Notes: a model not told the origin generated them from the sequence alone. Shown: positions 11,071 through 22,039, counted from the stretch's first letter. The stretch is DNA of 64,000 nt from Nyssa sinensis (GCA_008638375.1 CM018035.1:7687077-7751076), one strand, 5' to 3'. Translations and numbers: made by a program.

Positions 11071-12351
11071 ATGAATCGCTATCCTAATATTTTAGGAGAG
11101 ATCCTCAATATTGAGGAAGAAGATAATGATGATTTGGATATGTTGTATGCTGCATCCAGAAGGTCAGAAGGGTGTAGTCAGGGACGGATAAGAAGGCATC
11201 GTGGTTCCGTTCCAGGCCACAGAATAGTTAATCGTGGTAGAGTTGAAGGTCACGAAAGACTCTACCGTGACTATTTTGCTACCCCTTGTGTATATGAAGG
11301 TTTTTTCCGAAGGAGGTTCCGAATGAGTCGTACTCTTTTTCTCCGAATTGTAAATGAGGTTGAACAACACGATCCATACTTCATCCAAACAACAGATGCT
11401 GTTGGAGTTCTCGGTTTGTCATCCCTTCAGAAGATAACAGCTGCTTATAGAATTCTTGCTTACGGAACACCTGCAGATTCTGTGGATGAATACATCAGAA
11501 TTGGAGAAAGCACTGCCATACAGAGTCTGAGAAGGTTTGTGAAAGCTATTATTGCAGTGTTTGGCGACCATTACTTGAGGTCACCAAATTCTGTGGATAT
11601 TGCTCGATTGCTACAGACGGGGGAACAACGTGGCTTTCCCGGCATGTTAGGAAGTATTGATTGCATGCATTGGAAGTGGAAAAATTGTCCGACCGCATGG
11701 CAAGGTATGTATACTGGTCATTGTCACGAACCAACAATCATTTTGGAAGCTGTGGCTTCTCAAGATCTTTGGATATGGCATGCATTCTTTGGGCTTCCTG
11801 GTTCGCTGAATGACATAAATGTTCTAGATAGGTCCCCTGTTTTTGCATTATTAGCAAATGGTCATGCTCCTCCAGTAAACTATACAATTAATGGCCATGA
11901 GTATACAATGGGATATTATCTAGCCGATGGTATTTATCCTAATTGGTCGACATTTGTAAAAACAATTCCCTGTCCACAAGGTCTGAAGAAAAAACATTTT
12001 GCTAAAGCACAAGAGTCGGCAAGAAAAGATGTAGAGCGGGCATTTGGGGTACTTCAAGCCCGTTTTGCAATTGTGCGTGGACCAGCACGCTTTTGGGATG
12101 AAGAAACACTTGCAAATATTATGAAAGCGTGCATAATAATGCATAATATGGTCATTGAGGATGAAGGAGATATTGGTAACAATGACTTTGATGGAAGTGA
12201 TGCAAATCCGCCTGTAGAAGTGTCGCATGCGTATACACCAGAATTGGAAGACTTCATGCAAACCCATTGTCAGATCAGGGACAGTGCAACTCATTCTCAA
12301 CTGCAGTCAGATCTTATCGAGCATTTGTGGGAACGACATGGCGAAGAATAA
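11071..12351 (+). CDS. PIF/Harbinger DDE transposase (DDE_Tnp_4 type)
   Basis: A single-exon 426-aa protein that would cut and paste the surrounding element. The catalytic acidic triad is visible as Asp197 in GSIDCMHWKWK, Asp286 in YYLADGIYP and Glu322 in KDVERAFGVLQ; Asp286 and Glu322 are 35 residues apart, as expected. The conserved PGSLNDINVLDRS block lies at about 243-255. An N-terminal basic region (residues 30-60) precedes a helix-turn-helix-like stretch (about 110-165). The ATG at 11071 gives a length normal for the family and no in-frame stop or frameshift is present. An AT-rich leader with a TATAAAT-like site near 10955 precedes it. In this family the transposase needs the Myb-like partner encoded on the opposite strand of the same element. 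I judge it potentially functional; expression cannot be seen from sequence. Confidence 0.95.
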   Translation: MNRYPNILGEILNIEEEDNDDLDMLYAASRRSEGCSQGRIRRHRGSVPGHRIVNRGRVEGHERLYRDYFATPCVYEGFFRRRFRMSRTLFLRIVNEVEQHDPYFIQTTDAVGVLGLSSLQKITAAYRILAYGTPADSVDEYIRIGESTAIQSLRRFVKAIIAVFGDHYLRSPNSVDIARLLQTGEQRGFPGMLGSIDCMHWKWKNCPTAWQGMYTGHCHEPTIILEAVASQDLWIWHAFFGLPGSLNDINVLDRSPVFALLANGHAPPVNYTINGHEYTMGYYLADGIYPNWSTFVKTIPCPQGLKKKHFAKAQESARKDVERAFGVLQARFAIVRGPARFWDEETLANIMKACIIMHNMVIEDEGDIGNNDFDGSDANPPVEVSHAYTPELEDFMQTHCQIRDSATHSQLQSDLIEHLWERHGEE

Positions 12352-12600
12352 TTTTCCCAATTTCAATTTCAAAGTGGAATTTTTAATTCCAATTTCAATT
12401 TCAAGTTGTATTTTCAATTCCAATTTCAATTTCAAGTTGTATTTTCAATTCCAATTCCAATTTCAAGTTGTATTTTCAATTTCAATTTCAATTTCAAGTT
12501 GTATTTTCAATTCCAATTTCAATTTCAAGTTGTATTTTCATTTTCAATTTCAATTTCAATTTCAAGTTGTATTTTCAATTTCACAAGTATTTTCATAGCA
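12352..12600. repeat. 31-bp tandem array after the transposase stop
   Basis: The CAAGTTGTATTTT core recurs at 12402, 12433, 12464, 12495, 12526 and 12563, so the period is 31 bp (37 in the last unit). The spacers are built from TTTCAA/TTCCAA steps. It starts directly at the transposase stop codon and would form the 3' untranslated region. The + strand ORFs across it are by-products of the repeat. Confidence 0.9.
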
Positions 12601-12693
12601 ATCAAACTTAATACATAGTTTTTCATAAATAATAGCAAACTCATTAAATAATGACTAAAAAGTAAAAAATAATAGCAACATAATAAATAACGA

Positions 12694-13747
12694 CTAAAAA
12701 TTAAAACCCCGCTTGTTCATAATCTCTATCTTAAGGTTATTCCAATATGATGCAGAAATTGGGTCCATGCCAGTAGTTTCAGTTTCCATGATTTTCATTT
12801 CTTTCTGCCATTCATTCTGCTTTTCTTCAATTTCATTCTGTCTTTCTTCAATTTCTAACTGTCTACGATGTTGCTCCAATGCTATCTCCTTTTGAGCAAC
12901 TTTTTGTCGTTCCACTTCCATTCTTTGATTCCAGTGGTGATGATCTAGTGATGCTTCAAAACCGGTTTGCTTCTCTTTGTTTTTAAGTTGTTTCTTCGAA
13001 GCCTTTCTGCCCAATGGCCTATCAAGGTTGGGAGTGGACGAGGGTTCAGTGTCATCCCCTAAATATGGAGTTGAATAGCAAGATTCAACATGATTTGATT
13101 CAGCAGGACTATCAGTTGAATGAGTTTTTGCTCTCTTATTGCTGCTGAGATTATCAGTCCATTTTCGCTCCATTTTCAATATATTCCAACAATGCTCGTA
13201 TTGAAATGGTCTTCCGGTGATCTTAGCAAACATTTCTTTTGCTTCATCAACCTGAAAAACATATGAAATCATTCAGTCAATAGTTCAAATATCAAATCAT
13301 AGTAGTGTCTATCTAAAAAAGCTCAATCATTACATAGTTTTGCTCGGTGTGTCCACTTTGTCGCAGTCTTTCAATTTGACTATAAAACCCAACAAATTTG
13401 GCGCATTTTGCATTTATATCAGTCCAACGGCTTTTAATAGAAGCTTGCGAACGCTCTTCTTGATTGCCTCCATGAAGTTCAAAGTATTTCAATATTCTAT
13501 GCCAGAAAGCACCACCTTGTTGTTCATTCCCAGTAATTGCATCTTTACTCGTGTTAAGCCACGCAGACACAATTAATTTATCTTCTTCTTGAGAGAAGTT
13601 CCTTGTCCTTTGCGATTTTCTCACTCTTGGAGCGGCTTCATTTTGTACTGGCGCAAATACTGAGGGATTGGTCTGCATAGCATCATCATATAAATCGGTG
13701 TCGTTCATAAGCAAATCGGTGAAAGAACCGTCAAATTGTGAATCCAT
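12694..13747 (-). CDS. Harbinger ORF1: Myb/SANT-like accessory protein
   Basis: Two exons, 13747-13334 and 13251-12694, joined in phase 0 at a GTAATG donor and a TTTTTCAG acceptor, give 323 aa (138 + 185). Exon 1 holds a trihelix/Myb-like DNA-binding region (RNFSQEEDKLIVSAWLN, AFWHRILKYF, RSQASIKSRWTDI) at about residues 45-125. Exon 2 holds a region of the type found at the C-terminus of plant NAM-associated or 'glutathione S-transferase T3-like' Harbinger proteins (AKEMFAKITGRPF, HCWNILK) and a long Glu/Gln/Arg-rich coiled coil at about residues 240-295. In PIF/Harbinger systems this protein helps the transposase bind the ends and enter the nucleus. Both exons are open. The promoter would lie in or beside the 170-bp array that starts 55 bp upstream. 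Confidence 0.88.
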
Positions 13748-13800
13748 CTAAAAAAAAAAAGAATTATAATCAATTTAAAGAATGAGCATAAAAGAATCAA

Positions 13801-14990
13801 TTACAAAAATTAAATTAATTTAAGAACTATTTTAAATTGTAAATAACAATTAACTAAAATAGAAAAAAAAATCTTCAATTATAAAAACTAGCTAAATAAA
13901 TAAATTCAACCTAATTTAACAAAAAATAATAAATAAATAAACTAAAATTAAAACATTCAATTTAAATTACACAAATTAGTTAAATTAATTTAAGAACTAT
14001 TTTAAATTGTAAATAACAATGAACTAAAATAGAAAAAAAAATCTTCAATTATAAAAACTAGCTAAATAAATAAATTCAACCTATTTTAACAAAAAATAAT
14101 AAATAAATAAACTAAAATTAAAACATTCAATTTAAATTACACAAATTAGCTAAATTAATTTAAGAACTATTTTAAATTGTAAATAACAATTAACTAAAAT
14201 AGAAAAAAAAATCTTCAATTATAAAAACTAGCTAAATAAATAAATTCAACCTAATTTAACAAAAAATAATAAATAAATAAAATAAAATTAAAACATTCAA
14301 TTTAAATTACACAAATTAGTTAAATTAATTTAAGAACTATTTTAAATTGTAAATAACAATGAACTAAAATAGAAAAAAAAATCTTCAATTATAAAAACTA
14401 GCTAAATAAATAAATTCAACCTAATTTAAGAAAAAGTAATAAATAAATAAACTAAAATTAAAACATTCAATTTAAATTACACAAATTAGCTAAATTAATT
14501 TAAGAACTATTTTAAATTGTAAATAACAATTAACTAAAATAGAAAAAAAAATCTTCAATTATAAAAACTAGCTAAATAAATAAATTCAACCTAATTTAAC
14601 AAAAAATAATAAATAAATAAACTAAAATTAAAACATTCAATTTAAATTACACAAATTAGTTAAATTAATTTAAGAACTATTTTAAATTGTAAATAACAAT
14701 GAACTAAAATAGAAAAAAAAATCTTCAATTATAAAAACTAGCTAAATAAATAAATTCAACCTAATTTAAGAAAAAGTAATAAATAAATAAACTAAAATTA
14801 AAACATTCAATTTAAATTACACAAATTAGCTAAATTAATTTAAGAACTATTTTAAATTGTAAATAACAATTAACTAAAATAGAAAAAAAATTCTTCAATT
14901 ATAAAAACTAGCTAAATAAATAAATTCACCTAAATTAACAAAAATATATACATAAATAAATAAGCTAAAATTAAAAAATTTAATTTATTA
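13801..14990. repeat. 170-bp tandem array with 340-bp higher-order period
   Basis: Seven copies start at 13821, 13991, 14161, 14331, 14501, 14671 and 14841 (marker TAAGAACTAT), exactly 170 bp apart. Copies alternate between two types: odd copies read AACAATTAACTA, even copies read AACAATGAACTA, and the preceding TAGC/TAGT base alternates in step. The array therefore grew by doubling or unequal exchange of a 340-bp dimer. Copies 4 and 6 also share an AAGAAAAAGTAAT variant. The last unit decays into AT-rich sequence near 14930-14990. Confidence 0.95.
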
Positions 14991-15181
14991 AATTACAAAA
15001 ATTAATTCAATTTAAAAATTTAATTTAAAATCTAAATTATAAAACTAATGTAAAACATATAAATAAATTATATATATATATATATAAGAAAGAGAAAGAG
15101 TGGATATTATATATATATATAATATGTTATCTTTCAATTTGAAAGAAAGATAACAGAGAACAGAGAACAGAGCCGTTCTCT

Positions 15182-15265
15182 GTCTCTGCGTCTCCTCCTC
15201 CACCCATTTTGTCTCTGCGCCTCCTCCTCCACCCCCTTCGTCTCTGCGCCTCCCTCCCCTTTCCC
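15182..15265. repeat. 29-bp tandem repeat (three units)
   Basis: GTCTCTGCG starts at 15182, 15211 and 15240, each followed by a CTCCTCCTCC-like pyrimidine stretch. It is a GC-rich island inside the otherwise AT-rich right part of the Harbinger element. Confidence 0.85.
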
Positions 15266-15467
15266 TCCCTATGTAAATAAATATGGCAGATCTGCCATCA
15301 CAACCACAAAATTTGAAGAAAAATCAAGAGCATGGAGCCAAGGAACTTACGGTTTTCTGAAAATCTCTCTGTGAATCTCTCTTGGTAAGTTTTTTCTTTC
15401 AAAATCTCTGTAAACCTTTTTGTAAATCTCTCTGTATATATACAAATTTTTGGATTGAATATAGCCG

Positions 15468-15524
15468 TTGCAAAGAGCCGTTCGTGAACAGTAGAATCTG
15501 AAATGGCAGAACGGCTCTTTGCAA
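15468..15524. repeat. Subterminal perfect hairpin in the Harbinger right end
   Basis: TTGCAAAGAGCCGTTC (15468-15483) and its exact reverse complement (15509-15524) form a 16-bp stem with a 25-base loop, about 180 bp inside the right terminus. Confidence 0.9.
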
Positions 15525-15667
15525 CCCCTGAATTTCTCTCTCCAGGGTTTGGAAAATTGGCACCCCAACACCATTGCTGTCATTTTTCAACCCTTGATGC
15601 CACCCCCGTTGGAGTTCAAAACAGTAGAATTTGGGGTGGCATTTTGACGGTTACAGGTCGTTACCTG

Positions 15668-15705
15668 TTTGCCACCCCATATGCAACTCGCCTTTGGAGT
15701 TGCTC
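15668..15705 (-). repeat. Harbinger right terminal inverted repeat
   Basis: Reverse-complemented, it reads GAGCAACTCCAAAGGCGAG and on to GGGGTGGCAAA. It differs from the left TIR by about four substitutions and one indel, and is followed directly by the TCA duplication at 15706-15708. Confidence 0.9.
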
Positions 15706-15989
15706 TCAAACTTCTCCCAAAAGTTCCCAAATCCCTCCCCCCACCATGTCCTCTGCGCTCTCAATCTTTCCAGTTCTCTACTGGTCTCCGATTCTTTCTT
15801 CTCCATGTCTACCGCCGACGGCCACCAAATCCTCCGATTTCAGTCACCCAGCCACCGTTTCTCTTTCTGGTTAGTTTTTCTCGGTCTTTCTCTCTCTACT
15901 CCTCTCTCTCGGTCCGTGCTTTGTTTCACTTTCACTCTCTATTAACCAAAGTCTAGATCACTTCTCTTGACTTCTAACCTCAGTGGGTG

Positions 15990-16137
15990 TGCTTCAGAGA
16001 AATGGAGAAGATGATGGGGCGGGTCTTTGCCATATCGCTCGTAATGTGCATTGATCAGATGCATCTGATCACAGATACAAAGCTGGAGAGCAGGTCCCTC
16101 TGTACGCCAACAGGGTCGCCCTCTTCCACAGTCCCAG
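15990..16137 (+). pseudogene. TM9SF/EMP70-family first-exon fragment
   Basis: The + strand encodes ASDHRYKAGEQVPLYANRV and then ALFHSP, the conserved mature N-terminus of plant transmembrane-9 superfamily proteins, which reside in endosome and Golgi membranes. It ends at a good donor (CCCAG|GTACAG, 16136-16138). A start codon and hydrophobic leader (MMGRVFAISLVMC) lie upstream at about 16001 but in another frame, and the frame of the conserved block meets a TGA shortly upstream, so the leader is disconnected by an indel. No second exon follows in the next 3 kb, although the family continues for more than 550 residues. The fragment lies 0.3 kb beyond the Harbinger end, outside its TIR. Confidence 0.72.
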
Positions 16138-19100
16138 GTACAGATCCTTCCTTCTCTCCGTCATGACTCACGATGCGATTTTGTTTGTCGTTCTTCTTAA
16201 TCGCTTGTGTTGTGTGTATGTATATAGATATATGTACGTTTATTTGTTAATAACTTGATTGAATTATGTAGAAATTCTAGGGCTGGAATGCTTTTGCAAT
16301 TACATTTAAGATGAAAATGGTGTCATTACACATGGCCATTAACACTCATAAAACGGAGTCATTTTCTTTGTTTGGGGTAAATTAAATGGAGCCATTTTAG
16401 ATGGTATTGATTTTGATTTTCAATTGATAAATAGATTGTATGACCAATTTGTATAGTTCATTTATCAATAACGCTGTATATATTGCCTTTGTGGTTGCAT
16501 TATCCATTTTATCCCTAGGTAAACTATATTTACTAATAAATCATATTATATAAAATGAGTTTATGGGGTTTCTCACATTACATATTATTTTTTTTGTGTT
16601 GTTTATTTTATAATAAAATTTTAATTTATCTACCAAAAAAAAGTTTTAACTTTAGGAAAAAAAAAATTCAGGGAGTGGGGACGCGATTAGGGTAAATCTC
16701 TAAGCGAGGCGGGTAATATAAATGGGATTGGGTCATGCTAGAAGGGATACCTCGCCCCGCCCTTGTCCTCGCCCTCACCCTCGCCCCCGCCCCATTGCCA
16801 TTCCTAAATTTAGTTTTAGAGATTTCTTAAAAGTTTTATTTCATGAAGTTTTCTGTCATGAATTTTATTATTTCATGATTTGATTGTTTCACTCTACATG
16901 AGTTTTGAATTTTTATTATTTCATGATTTGATTGTTTCACTCTACATGAGTTTTGAATTATTTGTTTTTGAAAAATGTTCAATGTATAGAAATGAACGAT
17001 AGTTGCATTATGCAATAACTCATTTTTTTTTTCTTTTTTATATTTTGCAGATTTACAGATTCTTAACTGTATGAAGAAGTCTTTTCGTTTGAGTTTTTTT
17101 TTTCTTCCTTATTGTATAATATTTTTTGTTTTGTATTTGATACATCGCGATATGCAATATTTGAAATTAATATTTTAATGTAATATAAAATTTTATTTTA
17201 TTTATTGTGAATTATGGATTGTCAAAATGCACTGCAGATGATTTGCACTAGCAATTATTAATACCGGAAAAACAATAATCATATATTTAAAACATGTTCT
17301 GTTATTAAAAATGATTATTTGAGGCTCTTTAAAGAGTCACAAATAACTAAAAAGCGTCTTGAAAAAGTCATTTGTGGCTGAGCAAATATGTAATAAATAA
17401 TTAACTATTTTTTTGGTAGTGCAAATAATTAACTATTGGCGATACATATATTTGCCTAAAAAGATTTGTCACATGCGATGAAAACAAACGTCGCAAATTA
17501 TTATTTATTGCTAAGCTATTTTACACCACAAATAAGTAATTATTTGTGGTGCTTATAAGCGTTACAAATTTGTTTATTAATGGCGCTTATAAGCTCTACA
17601 GTTAGTCACTGATCTCCTGTAAATAATGATTTGCGGTGCTTATTAGGTTATTTATGGTTCCTTTTGGCACTGCAAAAAGGTGTGTTTCTTTTAGGGTAAA
17701 ACCCTACAATTATATGACTTCAAGTTATTTGAAAAATGTTAAATCAATGAACCTACTAAACAATTATCTCAGAAATGGCATAAATAGCTACAGATATGCC
17801 CTATTGTGATGCTAGAGTTTGTATGTGAACATCTCTCCTTTGAATACGTGTGTGTTTGGTTTAGTTTAAGGCATGCTTAGATGAATGGTGACCTTTTTAA
17901 AATGGCCATTTTAGAGTTCAAATTTGATATTTGAATGTTTGTTTTGACGTTTTCGAAATGTTTGTTTGGGTGTTCCAAGTTCAAACATCTGTTTTGGTGT
18001 TTTTAAGTTCAAATGCTCGTTTCAAAAAAGTGTCATTGAGGAATTTTTTTCAAACTCTGTTTTGAAATACCCGTTTTCTATTTATATAACACATTCAACA
18101 CTTTTAACAGCTCATTCCAACATTATATAATATTATTTAAGCCTGTTTCAATTTCATTCATCCAAATACGTATAACTTAACTTAAACTGTATTTTTTCAT
18201 ACTGCCTTTTTCTCAAATCATACATTTTCATTGTTCATCCAAATAAACACTTAATGGATTTCAAAACGGGCATTTTCAAGCCTAAAATGGGCATTTTTGA
18301 TAAATTAGATGTTTGGTTTCAGTTTATGAACTGCAGTTTTCAAGATTGAAGTAACTTCAAAACAAATGTTTTTGATCAAGCTGTTGGAAGAGACTTTTCT
18401 AAATTGCACTTTTCCACCTTTCATCCAAACCAACACTACATAGTGTTTCACATGACCTCCCAGACCTAAACTTGGTAGCAATGACGATTAAACAGCTTTA
18501 ATTTGCTAGATTCTGCTTTAGAAATACTACGAGCTCCTTTGTTTAATTTTCAAATTGATAATCCAACTATGCATGTGTGCCGATATGCATGTCTATGTGT
18601 ACGTATATGTACATGTATAAGATGTCTTTTTACTAAGGTTAGATATAGTTAGAGTGTGGTTAACCTTGAGTCCTTGTTTTTTGGGAGAAACCTACTTGGG
18701 TTACTAAGACATTGGTATCCATTTTGGTTGTTAAAAATATCAATCGGTTCCGAATCCTTCTTAATTCATAACAATTATTTGTTAGATTTTATGTCGTTAG
18801 TTTTTTTTTTTTTGCCAGTAATGATTCAATCCATGTTATATAAAGCGTTATAGAGCCAAGTCCCATCTTTATATAGAGAACATGCTTATGAAGATGGAAG
18901 TTTACTATTGGACTTTTCTATAATAAAGGTTTTTTAGTTGAATCTTTTAGATAGAAAAAATTAATCATGAACTTTTTGAATTGAAAAATTTATTTTATAA
19001 ATTTTTAAATATTTTTTCCTTATTTTAATTTTGATGGATCATGGATCCATTCTAATTGTAATTATCTTGAGAATTAATACGGTTAAATTTCAACTATACT

Positions 19101-19272
19101 GTTACCCTTTTGGTGGGTGTAGAATTGAAAAAAAAAATATAGATTGTGTATTAATTTGGAATGCCGAGTACTTTTTTTCTTTGGTTGTAGGTTATTTGTC
19201 CAATAACTCACTTTACCGAATGCTTGCACATTATTTGCCAAGCACTAAGAATTTTTTTTTCTTGGTTTGGTA
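16138..19272. other. AT-rich spacer with repeat remnants
   Basis: No host gene seen. There is a 48-bp tandem duplication at about 16865-16962. A C-rich CCCGCCC/CTCGCCC stretch at 16750-16795 resembles hAT-type MITE termini. A possible MITE at 17849-18441 begins GTGTGTTTGGTTTAG and ends in the near reverse complement. Short ORFs at 18656 and 19031 have no recognisable content. Confidence 0.45.
17290..17690. mobile_element. CACTA/EnSpm-like remnant
   Basis: Several degenerate copies of the subterminal motif GTGGTGCTTATAAGCG / GGCGCTTATAAGC in both orientations occur at 17335-17640. A GGTAGTG (reverse CACTACC) terminus-like motif is at 17414-17420. Plant CACTA elements carry such subterminal repeats. 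No transposase frame or paired end was found. Confidence 0.4.
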
Positions 19273-19430
19273 GAGTCCACCGCTCTTTTTACAACATAAG
19301 TAACCTCATCGAGATGAGTGATGGCTGATCTCTAAAGAGAATAAATAGTCGAACTCGAAACTTCTCACTAAATAAGTGCTTTGTAAGAAGTCCAAAACTA
19401 ACTAATCCACTCCTCGAGGTTATTTTATTT
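19273..19430 (-). mobile_element. tRNA-derived SINE, copy 1
   Basis: On the - strand there is an A-box-like TGGATTAGTTAGTTTTGG followed about 40 bases later by a B-box-like TCGAGTTCGACTA, then a shared tail (CTCATCTCGATGAGGTTACTT). It aligns along its length with the copy at 34.45-34.58 kb, which defines the unit. It is more diverged than that copy. Confidence 0.6.
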
Positions 19431-21104
19431 GCAAGACAGTTGTTTGGGTATAAATTACACTGAACTTCTAAAATTGATATGAGATAAGCACCAAGTCCAT
19501 ACACTTTGTGAGTATTACTTATCATACTTTCTTTCAAAAGGGAGCTCACGAGTTCGAATCTCACTCTCTCACTGGGAGGGATGTGAGCATTATTTATATT
19601 CAGTCATAGAGTGAGTTAGGTTACTTTCTAAGACTCATATTCAATAGGCTCTTACTTTGAATTTGTGTAGTGTTGATTGGTTCTTACTTATACTATGTTA
19701 GAATATTCAGTTAATTGATTAATTGTAATATTTCATTACTTCCTAAAAAAGAAAAAAAAGAGACTCGAAGAGTGATACACATCTTGAAAAACTTAATAAC
19801 CAAACTACATTGATTAGCACTTGGTAATGGAATAATATAAACCAGAATCATTCTTTGGGCTTAATATTTTTTTGTTTTTGCCTATCAAAGTCCATCCTTA
19901 AATAGTCCATGTGGCGTTAACAAACTCATCTTTCAATGAACCCGAAAGCTTAAGTTACACACTGAAAGGTTAAAAAATGGAGAAGTTTCACAAAATAAAA
20001 TGTTGAGATAAAATTACACAATCTTTGTATTACATAATTACTTAAAGTTGCTCGTTTTGGGCCTTTTTACTAATGTCGTATCAATTCTTATTGCTTTTAA
20101 TAGTTTTCTATTTTTTCTTCTTCATATAATATCTTAATGATGAGATAAGATTCATATAATATTAGAATCCTAAAAGAAAAAGATAGATGCGGAGAACAAA
20201 AATGGAACATGAGAAAATTCTACACCGAAAAGAACTAAGAAAAATAAAAGTGGAGAAAAAATGGGACCAAATGAACAATGAATTGAATGTTTGGATTTTT
20301 TTTTTCAGTTAAAATCAAATTTTGTAAAAAACAAAAAAAACAACATAAAGTGGAGAAACAAATGGAATGAGGTGGATGTATTTTATTAAAAATTAAAGTT
20401 AGTATATGTGTTTTAGAATCCGAAAGAAAAATAAACTAAAAAAAAAGAAGATAGTATAAGTGTTCTAGAATTCGAAAATGTGTGCATAAGTAGAAGGGAA
20501 AAGAGAGAAAATGATAACATTAATTATGAGGGAGATGAGAGAAAAATTTAATTTCTTCTTCATATTTGAATAGCAAATGATGGAAATGAAGGTGCAATCC
20601 TCTTATTTTGCTTAGGAATAAAAGAAAAAAGAAAGGAAATGAAAGAATTATATATATGTATATATATATATATATATTTTTTTTTTCTTAATTTCATACC
20701 ATTATGCCATAAGATAGAGGTGTCTTTTATTTTTCTTTCCTCTATAATTTTAATGTTAAAATAGGTATTATAAAAAATTCATTAAAAGGCTCTCTCATTT
20801 CCCTACATCTCCTTTCACTTTTGGGAGGAGAGCAAACTAGATAAAGGTTAAGAAACCCTCTATTTCCTTTTTTTTCATTATCTGATCTTAAACCAATTAT
20901 GAAATATCATCAGCATAATATTTATACAGTATTATTTACATCTGCAAAATATTAAGATATGTAAGGTGGCTTTTTTAAGTTACTCTGGACAATTCAAATC
21001 TATTAGCAATTTGCCTCTATAAGAAGCCCCAATTCTTAAAAAGTCCAAATCATGATTTAAAAATGTCACAATTGTTTTAATCACATAAGAATCTTTAATA
21101 TACC
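19431..21104. other. AT-rich spacer
   Basis: A GAGTTCGAATC B-box-like motif at 19550-19560 on + may mark another SINE piece. A (TA)n run lies at 20650-20675. A - strand ORF at 20980-21174 continues from the pseudogene and is not recognised. Otherwise I see nothing. Confidence 0.4.
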
Positions 21105-21790
21105 TAACCCATACTGTTGAGACGATGGACCAGCAGGAGACTGTGCAGGCACAGGTGCTGGCACTCGTATGCAAGCTGATTGTGGATGATGGAATTTACA
21201 GGTTGTGCCAAAATTGCACTCCCCTGTTTTCCGGAAGTACCAACACTCTATTTCCCCTCGTGATAAGAATGCTAATTTTGAGCAACTTAATTTCAAATTT
21301 CAAGAAATATAATCCAAAATAAACTACAAGAGTAAAAATACACAAACCGGTCGTAGGGGATATCCTGAGTTATTCAGTGCCGGCCTTGCAACTGGCCAGT
21401 TGCCAGCCTTTACCCCATATCGTTGAGATGATGGACCAGACGGTGTTGGTGCTGGCACTTGTACGCAAGTTAACTGTGGAGATGGAATTTACAACTTGAA
21501 CCAAAGTTGCACTTCCTTGTTTTCAGAAAGTATGAAGACTCTTTTTCCCCTGTGATAAGAATGCTAATTTTGAGCTACTCAATTGTAAATTTCTAGAAAT
21601 ATAATCCAAATAAAACTAAAAAATAAAAAATAAAAACTAGAAGAGTATAAAATACAGACTAGTCGTAGTGGATATTCGGAGTACTCAATGCCACTGAGCT
21701 CACAGATCCACCTCCCTGTCCGACTCTTGGATGGTGATACTTGCATGATTCGCCAAAATTACAGATTCGTGTTTTCATATAATGCTGAAA
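21105..21790 (-). pseudogene. CCCH zinc-finger (ZFN-like) gene remnant
   Basis: Three CCCH-finger exons are readable on the - strand. The most upstream (about 21660-21790) reads YMKTRICNFGESCKYHHPR. The middle one (about 21355-21590) reads SYFLKTRKCNFGSSCKFH and then, after a frameshift, VQVPAPTPSGPSSQRYGV and NNSGYPLRP up to a GTTTGTG donor. The last (about 21108-21290) reads [20 protein letters not shown] and [20 protein letters not shown] up to a GGTATATT donor. The C-x8-C-x5-C-x3-H spacing and the linker fit plant ZFN1-like nucleic-acid-binding proteins. The middle finger lost its first Cys (Ser present) and carries a stop; the last finger is intact. The middle and last exons are tandem duplicates about 300 bp apart. 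Without further exons this cannot encode a full protein. Confidence 0.75.
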
Positions 21791-22039
21791 ATTGATAAAG
21801 AGTAGCATAGTCCGTGCAACATACTATTTTCATCGAACATAGAACCAAAGAAAGAAAATAACAAAATTCGTACTCAATAAAATAGGTACTCTTCTTTATA
21901 TAGAATAGACAAATGAACTTAGCAAATGTTTGTTATCCAATATCGAGAATCTTAAAAGCATTCCAATTTCAAGGATTGCTCAGAAGTAATTAAACTAATT
22001 AGCAGGCACTCTGTTTGGCCCACTCGCTCGGGGTACTCT

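Larger units (their letters stand above)
10367..15705. mobile_element. PIF/Harbinger transposon, apparently complete
   Basis: This 5.34-kb element has terminal inverted repeats of about 38 bp that begin GAGCAACTCCAA at both ends. It is flanked by a perfect 3-bp target duplication, TCA (10364-10366 and 15706-15708). It carries the two genes typical of autonomous PIF/Harbinger elements in divergent-tail arrangement: a DDE transposase on + (11071-12351) and a Myb/SANT-like accessory gene on - (12694-13747). Both are open over full length. Non-coding parts are filled with simple tandem arrays: an AAATTTC-type array near the left end, a 31-bp array after the transposase, and a 170-bp array upstream of the accessory gene. 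TCA rather than the usual TTA/TAA is a slightly unusual target. Intact frames and matching termini suggest fairly recent activity. Confidence 0.93.

Noticed and set aside
11164..12300. - strand ORFs inside the transposase gene
   Set aside because: They are antisense shadows of a well-supported coding sequence.
12227..12618. + strand ORFs of 70-123 codons after the transposase
   Set aside because: They translate the 31-bp tandem array (Phe-Gln-Phe-type repeats) and have no domain.
13801..14990. Centromeric satellite
   Set aside because: The 170-bp unit has centromere-like length, but there are only seven copies and they lie wholly within a transposon with defined ends.
18656..19273. Short + strand ORFs with hydrophobic content
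   Set aside because: They are AT-driven frames without family features or codon support.
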